In this document: in pieces, positions 1-5,344 of the stretch
Layout of the letters: each line of letters starts with the position of its first letter
Numbering within the stretch: the stretch's first letter is position 1
NCBI GenBank assembly: GCA_002392545.1
Contig: DGHF01000124.1
Location: forward strand, 1 to 7,811
DNA from: Ruminococcus sp. UBA3855
GTDB taxonomy: Bacteria > Bacillota > Clostridia > Oscillospirales > Ruminococcaceae
Direction of reading: 5' to 3'
Length of the DNA: 7,811 nucleotides
Program-made: the position numbers and the translations under genes
The notes under the pieces: generated by a model
What the model was told of the DNA's origin: nothing
Database searches by the model: none
What the model saw: the letters and a program-made list of their open reading frames with translations, nothing else

Positions 1-1803
1 ATTTTCACCGCCAAGCTTTTTGTCACCGCCTGCCCCGAAATGGGTAATGACATTGTCGTAACGTCTGGCAAGTTTCCCGTCCGCCATTGACCACACACCA
101 AAATCGAAATCTGTCGTACCACCGCCAAAGTCGAAAATACCATAATAAATATTCTTTTCTGACTCTGCAAAGCCGAATTCTTTCAGAGCGCAGACCGCAT
201 AGGCTGCCGGTTCGCTTGCACCCTGTGCAACACGGAAATGCTCCATAACTTCTTCATTTTCAAGGATGCTGACAGGGAGCGACTTTTTCAGCCCTCTTTC
301 AAAACTCCTGAGGATGTTTTCACGGACTTTTCTTTCGTAATTGACAGGGAACGACATCACATAATCAAGGAAAATGCCGTTATACATATTATTGATGAAA
401 AGCCCCAGATAATAAGCATAAATTTCAATCGGGTTCATGTCGCCTTCTTTGAGTTCAACAAAAGCAGGGAGTTTATATTCTTTCATGTCACGGTCTTTAA
501 TCATAATATGCCGTCCTTTGTCGTCCGCCCATTGTTTCAGCTCATTGAAGAATGTATAGAAATAATCGCCGTTGTCAGTATTGGAAGTAATTTCACTGGC
601 TGCCTGATGGGAAATAATGAGGTCATTCCATTTGGTGAAAGGTCTTCCCTTGCGTTCCCGATAAGCTTTCATGAAGTCATCCAGATGCAGGAATTCCATA
701 AATGTGGGGTTTTCGTAGTCGGTGGATTTGGTTTCCTGTGTCAGGTCGCCCTGACCAATACGCATAGGCATGATGAAATCACTGCCATTCTGGAATACAA
801 CAACAGTACTTTTTGTGCCGAAATCGATAGCAACCACACCATCCTGCAAAATATCCGCTTCGGGATTTCTGGCAACAAGCCGGTTGGAAATTTTAATTTT
901 CTCCTTGTCGCCCTCGTTTTCGGCTGTCCATAAATCCCAGTGACCGAGGTTGATGTCTTCCAGACGTTTCTTGTCGTAGGGGGTAATTCCGGCACGGATG
1001 GTATCACATTTCAGGAACTGCGTTTCAATGAAATCATCATCCAATGTGAAAGTGAGTTCGGGAACAGCCTTTTCAATGATTTCTTTTGACACATCCAGAA
1101 TATCAGGGTATTTGTTTTCTTTCAAAGCGTTAAGAAATTCAGTGGACATTCCAATACTTCCATCATCATTAACAGTAATTCCGCCTTTGTTGTAAATCTC
1201 AATCAAAACTGCAAAAATTTTCTTGCTTTCTTCGGTCATATCTTTGAAAATCAAGCCGTATTGCAGAAATTCTGTCAGTCTGCCTTTTGCACTGTCAGTG
1301 GGATAATGAACAGGGAGTTTCAAGGTATCACTGCGGCTTTGTTTACCACTCCACCAAGTATTACATCCTGTACTATGAGAGTGTCCCATATGGTAGCAAT
1401 TACCACCATTATAATACCACACATAGCCAAATCTTTGACTGCCATTGATAATCTGGCTTCCGTCTTTTAAAGGGTTGCCGGATTGTGTGAAAACCCAGTC
1501 ATGTGTATCTCGATACATGTATCCGGTTGGAACGCCCTCAATATCGGTTATCATGGAGTCTGTTCGGGCTTCTTTTCTTCTGGTGTCCAGAATCAAAACA
1601 TTATTATTTCTGACCCAAATAAAGGGCTTGCTTTCGATTTCGACAAAGTTCTTTTCAATCAAGGTTTTGAATTCATCCAGAGTTTTTTTCAAAGCTCCGA
1701 CAGTTTCCCAATTTTTTACAATCTGTTCTTTCGTGGTTTCCTGCACAAACTGTTCCGGAATGGAACTGCGGAGCATTTCGGAAATTATCGCTGTATCTGC
1801 CAT
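1..1803 (-). CDS. Hsp70-like (DnaK-superfamily) ATPase with large N-terminal extension, 3' end outside window
   Basis: The frame is open for 601 codons from ATG at 1803 to the window edge, so the C-terminus is missing. Hsp70/actin-fold ATPase signatures appear in order: phosphate-1 loop AIDFGTKSTVVVF (D327), a TxPS-like ENPT segment, FPVNYERKVRENI near 485-497 (matching the DnaK VPAYFNDAQR region), SEPAAYA near 530-536 (matching NEPTAAA), phosphate-2 loop FDFGGGTTDFDFG (D558), and LGGEN at 597-601, where the window ends. The adenosine motif and any substrate-binding domain would lie beyond. Unlike DnaK, about 320 residues precede the ATPase. They begin with a helical stretch and contain an aromatic/Gly-rich patch with a Cys/His cluster (C136, H138, H141, H143, C147); I do not recognise this domain. 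The start codon lies 2 nt after the stop of the GrpE-like gene. Its GAGG ribosome binding site sits inside that gene's last codons, suggesting translational coupling. The protein is probably a cytoplasmic ATPase whose nucleotide exchange depends on the neighbouring GrpE-like protein (inference). The superfamily call is secure; the cellular role is unknown. Confidence 0.9.
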   Translation of the reverse strand, partial: MADTAIISEMLRSSIPEQFVQETTKEQIVKNWETVGALKKTLDEFKTLIEKNFVEIESKPFIWVRNNNVLILDTRRKEARTDSMITDIEGVPTGYMYRDTHDWVFTQSGNPLKDGSQIINGSQRFGYVWYYNGGNCYHMGHSHSTGCNTWWSGKQSRSDTLKLPVHYPTDSAKGRLTEFLQYGLIFKDMTEESKKIFAVLIEIYNKGGITVNDDGSIGMSTEFLNALKENKYPDILDVSKEIIEKAVPELTFTLDDDFIETQFLKCDTIRAGITPYDKKRLEDINLGHWDLWTAENEGDKEKIKISNRLVARNPEADILQDGVVAIDFGTKSTVVVFQNGSDFIMPMRIGQGDLTQETKSTDYENPTFMEFLHLDDFMKAYRERKGRPFTKWNDLIISHQAASEITSNTDNGDYFYTFFNELKQWADDKGRHIMIKDRDMKEYKLPAFVELKEGDMNPIEIYAYYLGLFINNMYNGIFLDYVMSFPVNYERKVRENILRSFERGLKKSLPVSILENEEVMEHFRVAQGASEPAAYAVCALKEFGFAESEKNIYYGIFDFGGGTTDFDFGVWSMADGKLARRYDNVITHFGAGGDKKLGGEN

Positions 1804-1805
1804 TT

Positions 1806-2714
1806 TTATAACCTCACAATCGTTTTAGTAATTTTTCCGGTTTTGGTGTTCTGGTATCCTTCAAGGAGGATTTGCACAATCTGACCGGAGGGGGAGCTGT
1901 CAGGGGTTCTGTCGTGTCGCTCGACGTTGTAAGTTTCACCGATTTCCGTATGCAGTCTTTCCAAAGTATGATATGTTTCGGAATGATAGCGGAAAAACAG
2001 GTCAAATGCTTCTTTCAGAATGTCGATATGTTCAGGGGAATATTCTGTCACTTTTTTGGCGATTCTGCCCCATAAAAGGGGAATATTGTCATTCGCCGAA
2101 CCGCTCAGCAGGAACGTCACAGGACTATAACGACAAATCAGGTCATCAAGGCTTTTCAGAATCTCTTCAGGGAGGTAACAATATTTCTGGTAAACTTTGT
2201 TAATTTCATCAAATACCAGCAATTTTTCAAGCTCCTTCATTTTTTTCTGAAAGCTGTCCCTTTCTGCGGAGAGTTCCTCATTGTTGAAACGCAGTTCGTT
2301 TAATTGTCTGTGTAATGTTTGAACTTTCTCCTCAGAATCCTTTTGTTCCTGCTTTTCTCTTTCAAGCTTATCTGTAAGGTCGGCAATGGTTCTGTCCTTC
2401 TGTGAAATCACGGAATCTTTCTCTTTGGACTGTTTTTCCAGTTGCATGATGTCTGCCTGTTTTTGGTAGAGCTGATTTTCAAGTTGTTCAATGCGTTCGA
2501 GCTTCTGAGCGAGTTCGTTTTCCAGCTCATTTTTCTGATTTTCTGAAACTTTTTCCTGCTCCAAAAAATTTTTTTTCAGCGTTTCCAATTCGTCTGTTTT
2601 GTTAGCCTGTGCAACATTCTGAACTTCTCCGGAAAGGGAAACCAGCCGTTGCTGAATTTGTTCATCATCCAATAATTTCAGGATGAAATCTTTGAAAAAG
2701 TCTTCAAAATTCAT
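1806..2714 (-). CDS. GrpE-like nucleotide exchange factor with long coiled coil
   Basis: 302 residues. I start it at ATG 2714 (MNFEDFF...), which has AAAGGA 8 nt upstream (2723-2728) and lies 16 nt past the preceding stop. The longer frame, starting at 2783, would overlap gene A and has no obvious reason to be used. Residues about 39-168 form a continuous charged coiled coil rich in Glu, Lys, Gln and Leu. Residues 169-255 look like a helical bundle. The C-terminus (256-302) matches the GrpE beta domain: IGETYN...H (compare GE.FDP..H), then GQIVQILLEGYQN (compare GTVVEVLQKGYK), ending TGKITKTIVRL (compare RVIRPALVKV). GrpE releases ADP from Hsp70 proteins, and the next gene encodes an Hsp70-like ATPase, so a dedicated exchange factor is the natural reading. 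Typical GrpE is roughly 170-220 residues, so the coil here is unusually long. The whole-protein match is weak outside the C-terminus. GrpE homology is my inference from motifs, with good but not full certainty. Confidence 0.82.
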   Translation of the reverse strand: MNFEDFFKDFILKLLDDEQIQQRLVSLSGEVQNVAQANKTDELETLKKNFLEQEKVSENQKNELENELAQKLERIEQLENQLYQKQADIMQLEKQSKEKDSVISQKDRTIADLTDKLEREKQEQKDSEEKVQTLHRQLNELRFNNEELSAERDSFQKKMKELEKLLVFDEINKVYQKYCYLPEEILKSLDDLICRYSPVTFLLSGSANDNIPLLWGRIAKKVTEYSPEHIDILKEAFDLFFRYHSETYHTLERLHTEIGETYNVERHDRTPDSSPSGQIVQILLEGYQNTKTGKITKTIVRL

Positions 2715-2730
2715 GTATAAATTCCTTTCA

Positions 2731-4665
2731 TTATGTATTTTTCTTGACAGTTGCAAGGTGTTCAGGCATACAGCCAATGACAATTTTCTGCAATTGTTCT
2801 TCCCAGAAGAAATATATCCGGATTAAGCCTTTGGCTTTGATGCCGTAGCGGATGTGCAAATTCATGAGATATTTCTTTTTCTGGAATGTGACGAGGTAAT
2901 CTTCATGCCGGACACGCAGAGCCTCTTTTCCACAGCTGGTTACTTCCCAATGATACCGCTGAGCGTACATTTCCAGCATTTCAGCGGAAATTTCGCCCCT
3001 CCTGAATCGTGCATAAGCATCCAGATAGACAATCCCGTTGCAGAGAATTGCTGTATTGAGCGAGCCGGAATATTTATGCAGTTCAGACCTTGCCTTTGTG
3101 GTGACGGCGAGATGTTCGCCGAAATGGGTTTCTGTCCAGTCACAGACGGAATCTTTGTCGGTGGGGAATTCAGCGGAAATATCCGCCATACCTTTATAAA
3201 AGGCGACTAATTCAGCCGATTTTCGGTAAAGGGTTTCTTTTTCGTCCTGTTCCTGCCGGAAGCGTTCGCAGAAAATCCGGAGAGCATCGAGTTCATCTTC
3301 CGCAGATTTCAATTTTTTCTGCGTGGTGCGGAGTAATTCGCTGGTGAGGTGCATATTGGCATTTTGCTGGGAAATTTCCTGAATTTGCTTTTTGAGTTCG
3401 GAATTTTCCTCACGCAGGAGCTGAAATCTTTCATCTTCGGAGTTGGATTCATGCCGTTTTTCACGCAGTTCAGCAATTCTTGCATCTGAGTGAAATACCA
3501 CATCCCCGAACGAATAGGAACAGCGTTTCGGCATCAGGTGAATCATTTTTCGGAGCGTTTTGCAGAATTGCTCCATATCATCCCGATACTGTTCATAGGC
3601 ATAGCGTTCGGACTCCTGCAAATGGCTGTAAATGGCAATATCACCGGAATGCAGGTCAATCCGGAATTTATTTTTCAGGTGAGGGAGAAACGGCTCATCC
3701 ACGAAGCACACCACTGCGAAACCAAGACACATTTCCGCCAGCTTTTCAAAAGGAAATTCGTCTCGTTTTTGAGGTTTGGCTTTTGGGGCGGTGACATTGG
3801 GGAGAGGGGCTGTTTTGGGAGGTTTCTCTTTCTTTTTGGAAACAATCTGATTGATTTTGGCACTGCTTTTTTTTATATCCGCCTTTGAGAGGTCAAGGGT
3901 GAAATCCATTGCAGACGTGGAAGAGAACGACATTCCACGGCTGACGGAGGAAAGGGAAATTTCCGGAGCTGAAATCATTTCCGGTTTTTTCGGAGTTTCT
4001 TCAACTGGTTCATAGCCGGTGGAAGCAATCAGCACAATGGGCATATCGCAGCTTTCTGAATCGAGAATGCTGTCCAGATAGGCAAGACTTCCTTTGGAGG
4101 TAATGCGCAGGGGCTGACCATCCAGCCGGAAGCCGAACTGTTGAAAGCTCATATCCGGACGTTTCGCCAAAGCCTTGACGACAGTCGGACGGAAGACTTC
4201 ACAAGGAATTTCGCAGTTGTAGGGGTCAGAACAAATGGTTCTGATTCCGGTTTCCACGCAGTCTTTCCGTTTCAGAAAGGCAATATCAGTTGAAAACGTT
4301 CTGCCGTTGACAGGCGGACGGGCATTTTTCGAATTGAGATTTGCACCCATATCCGGCTCAGAAATCTGAAACGACCAGATTCCGCTTTTTTCGATATAAA
4401 TCACATCCACATTCAGCCCCATGTTGAAACTGAATGAATGTAAATCAGATTCTGGAAAATTTTGGTAGTCATCCGGTTCAGGGGCAATGATTTCCGGTGG
4501 GATTTCGGGAAAATCTTTTAGACGTGAACGAATCCACCGGAATGTTTCAAGGATACATATTTTAAACACATCATCCACAGACAAGCTCCCTGATATGGTA
4601 CAGGCATGAAATTGATAGGTAGGGAAGCTTTTCAGCGGTTGTAGTTTCGTTGTGACATATTTCAT
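2731..4665 (-). CDS. Multidomain coiled-coil protein of unknown function, first gene of the Hsp70/GrpE-like operon
   Basis: 644 residues, ATG at 4665 with GGAAGTGG (4672-4679) 6 nt upstream. I do not recognise a named family. Visible layout: residues 1-215 form an alpha/beta region (SGIWSFQISEPD at 94-105, FRPTVVKALAKRP at 158-170, closing with a hydrophobic strand MPIVLIAS at 208-215). Residues 216-300 are a Ser/Pro/Lys-rich, probably disordered linker. Residues 303-395 form a second globular segment (FEKLAEMCLGFAVVCFVDEPF). Residues about 395-480 form a coiled coil. Residues 480-575 are mixed helical. Residues 580-644 form a compact beta-rich tail with RIYFFWEEQ (616-624) and IVIGCMPEHLAT (628-639). 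There is no signal peptide or membrane segment, so it is probably cytoplasmic. It is transcribed first, 16 nt before the GrpE-like gene, so it is likely part of the same complex or pathway, for example as client adaptor or effector (inference). The tail faintly resembles RelE/ParE-type folds, but I see no established catalytic residues. Confidence 0.85.
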   Translation of the reverse strand: MKYVTTKLQPLKSFPTYQFHACTISGSLSVDDVFKICILETFRWIRSRLKDFPEIPPEIIAPEPDDYQNFPESDLHSFSFNMGLNVDVIYIEKSGIWSFQISEPDMGANLNSKNARPPVNGRTFSTDIAFLKRKDCVETGIRTICSDPYNCEIPCEVFRPTVVKALAKRPDMSFQQFGFRLDGQPLRITSKGSLAYLDSILDSESCDMPIVLIASTGYEPVEETPKKPEMISAPEISLSSVSRGMSFSSTSAMDFTLDLSKADIKKSSAKINQIVSKKKEKPPKTAPLPNVTAPKAKPQKRDEFPFEKLAEMCLGFAVVCFVDEPFLPHLKNKFRIDLHSGDIAIYSHLQESERYAYEQYRDDMEQFCKTLRKMIHLMPKRCSYSFGDVVFHSDARIAELREKRHESNSEDERFQLLREENSELKKQIQEISQQNANMHLTSELLRTTQKKLKSAEDELDALRIFCERFRQEQDEKETLYRKSAELVAFYKGMADISAEFPTDKDSVCDWTETHFGEHLAVTTKARSELHKYSGSLNTAILCNGIVYLDAYARFRRGEISAEMLEMYAQRYHWEVTSCGKEALRVRHEDYLVTFQKKKYLMNLHIRYGIKAKGLIRIYFFWEEQLQKIVIGCMPEHLATVKKNT

Positions 4666-4671
4666 ATGATA

Positions 4672-4679
4672 CCACTTCC
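4672..4679 (-). promoter_or_regulatory. Ribosome binding site of the 644-residue gene
   Basis: GGAAGTGG on the minus strand lies 6 nt before ATG 4665 and supports that start. It falls after the possible attenuator hairpin, so premature termination there would remove it from the transcript. Confidence 0.6.
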
Positions 4680-4701
4680 ATTTATAATCAGGTGTTTGCT
4701 T

Positions 4702-4770
4702 TCAGAAATGAAAAAAGGCGCAGTCATGCACATTTTCAAGGATATGACAGAAAAAATTTCCTCTTATCAT
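4702..4770 (-). CDS. Possible 22-residue leader peptide upstream of the operon
   Basis: A short frame (MIRGNFFCHI... ending DCAFFHF) lies in the 5' leader between the operon promoter and gene A. An AAAGGGATGGTG purine-rich stretch precedes the ATG as a possible ribosome binding site. The last codons overlap the hairpin at 4713-4737, the usual geometry for a translated leader controlling a terminator. The composition (five Phe, three His, two Cys in 22 residues) does not point clearly to one amino acid. Short frames arise easily by chance, and an alternative frame (MVIHDKRK...) overlaps it, so this is tentative. Confidence 0.3.
   Translation of the reverse strand: MIRGNFFCHILENVHDCAFFHF
4713..4737 (-). 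terminator. Possible attenuator hairpin with U-rich tail in operon leader
   Basis: On the minus strand the transcript reads GUGCA-UGAC-UGCGC then C and six U residues. This gives a 5-bp stem (one G-U pair) with a 4-nt loop, extended after one mismatch by AAAA/UUUU pairing. The stem is short for a strong terminator. It lies about 86-110 nt after the predicted transcription start and before the gene A ribosome binding site. The arm AAAAUGUGC can instead pair with GCAC..AUUUU near 4790-4800 (2-nt bulge), giving a mutually exclusive structure. Confidence 0.4.
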
Positions 4771-4829
4771 GAATCACCATCCCTTTGTAAAAATCTGTGC
4801 TTTCCTTCGCCGACTTAATACATATTTTC

Positions 4830-4858
4830 ATTATATCATGTTTTCTTATAAATGTCAA
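4830..4858 (-). promoter_or_regulatory. Consensus sigma-A promoter of the three-gene operon
   Basis: On the minus strand, -35 TTGACA (4853-4858) and -10 TATAAT (4830-4835) are both perfect and separated by exactly 17 bp. A TG dinucleotide one base before the -10 makes an extended -10. The predicted start is near 4823, leaving a leader of about 158 nt before ATG 4665. Such a strong core promoter with a long leader suggests that control is exerted by a repressor or within the leader. Confidence 0.85.
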
Positions 4859-4890
4859 GCGTTTTGAAGAGGTGCAAAAGTTGCTTTCAG

Positions 4891-4942
4891 GGGCATGAAT
4901 ATCATCCGTGAAAATAATATGATGATATGGGATAATATGCCC
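4891..4942. repeat. Nested inverted repeat upstream of the operon promoter
   Basis: Outer arms GGGCAT (4891-4896) and ATGCCC (4937-4942) enclose inner arms ATATCATC (4899-4906) and GATGATAT (4921-4928), both perfect. The two arms are offset by unequal spacers (2 and 8 nt). The structure ends about 33 bp upstream of the operon's -35 box. Neither side is followed by a proper U-tract, so it is not a normal terminator. An operator or a structured element is more likely (inference). Confidence 0.5.
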
Positions 4943-5012
4943 TTCAAAAAAAATCATATTGAAAAAGTGACGATTGAAAGACGTTTTTCATTTTGAAAAG
5001 TATCGGATTTCG

Positions 5013-5027
5013 GACATATTTCATGTC
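5013..5027. repeat. GACAT-N5-ATGTC dyad, possible operator
   Basis: Perfect 5-bp arms around a 5-nt centre, preceded by TTTCG. It shares the GACA...TGTC pattern with two further dyads in the same intergenic region. The owner of the site is unknown, since no regulator gene lies in the window. Confidence 0.4.
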
Positions 5028-5053
5028 TTGCAAAAGATTTCGATTTGATGACA

Positions 5054-5071
5054 AAGACATACGTATGTCTT
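5054..5071. repeat. Perfect 18-bp palindrome, possible operator
   Basis: AAGACATACGTATGTCTT reads identically on both strands with no spacer. A perfect 18-bp palindrome is unlikely by chance in a 420-bp region and resembles a dimeric repressor site. It lies about 210 bp upstream of the VanY-gene -35 and about 195 bp upstream of the operon -35, so it is not placed to block either core promoter directly. Confidence 0.55.
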
Positions 5072-5210
5072 GTACTCATGCCGTTGATTCAATGAGAATA
5101 ACAGTGTTGAAAATACTAAAATTTTCGAAGTAAAAATATTTTTTTGCTTTATTCAAAAAGTAAAGTTTTTATGATATTTTTGTGAATAAAAAAATAGCAA
5201 TCATGTTTCG

Positions 5211-5224
5211 GACAGCTATATGTC
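5211..5224. repeat. GACA-N6-TGTC dyad, possible operator
   Basis: GACAGCTATATGTC is preceded by TTTCG, as is the dyad at 5013-5027. It is the closest of the three to the VanY-gene promoter (57 bp upstream of its -35). The arms are only 4 bp, so by itself it is weak; the recurrence gives it interest. Confidence 0.35.
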
Positions 5225-5280
5225 TGGATGGAAATTTCAAAAATTCTCAACAGAAACTGCACGAATATTGAATAATGGTA

Positions 5281-5309
5281 TTGATTTCTTTCAAATTTTG
5301 TGCTATAAT
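5281..5309 (+). promoter_or_regulatory. Promoter of the VanY-type peptidase gene
   Basis: -35 TTGATT (5281-5286), 17-bp spacer, -10 TATAAT (5304-5309), with TGC immediately before the -10 (extended -10). The predicted start is near 5316, giving a leader of about 29 nt that contains AAAGGA (5329-5334), 10 nt before ATG 5345. Confidence 0.8.
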
Positions 5310-5344
5310 GAAGATATAAAGAAAAAAGAAAGGAACAATCAGCC

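Larger units (their letters stand above)
4859..5280. other. AT-rich divergent intergenic region, no gene recognised
   Basis: Between the two divergent promoters, about 420 bp hold no frame with convincing start, ribosome binding site and protein-like composition. What can be seen is a nested inverted repeat near the operon promoter and three GACA...TGTC dyads, listed separately. Runs of A and T become dense from about 5110 to 5200. I find no tRNA, riboswitch or transposon end. Confidence 0.6.

Noticed and set aside
238..933. Long plus-strand frame of 231 codons
   Set aside because: It lies fully inside the Hsp70-like gene on the opposite strand, which carries clear ATPase motifs; the plus-strand product has no recognisable features or ribosome binding site.
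2715..2783. Longer N-terminus for the GrpE-like gene (start at 2783)
   Set aside because: It would overlap the end of the first gene, whereas ATG 2714 has AAAGGA at good spacing and begins a natural helical N-terminus.
1..4665. Canonical dnaK-grpE heat-shock operon
   Set aside because: Gene order, the 320-residue extension on the ATPase, the oversized coiled coil, the absence of dnaJ/hrcA and the lack of a CIRCE-type repeat upstream (TTAGCACTC-N9-GAGTGCTAA) all differ from the canonical operon.
4736..4957. 73-codon minus-strand frame in the intergenic region
   Set aside because: It spans the perfect operon promoter and the nested inverted repeat, has no good ribosome binding site and its product is not protein-like.
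4859..5280. CRISPR array, tRNA or mobile-element end in the intergenic region
   Set aside because: The three dyads are unevenly spaced and are not direct repeats with spacers; no cloverleaf or transposon terminal repeats with target duplications are visible.
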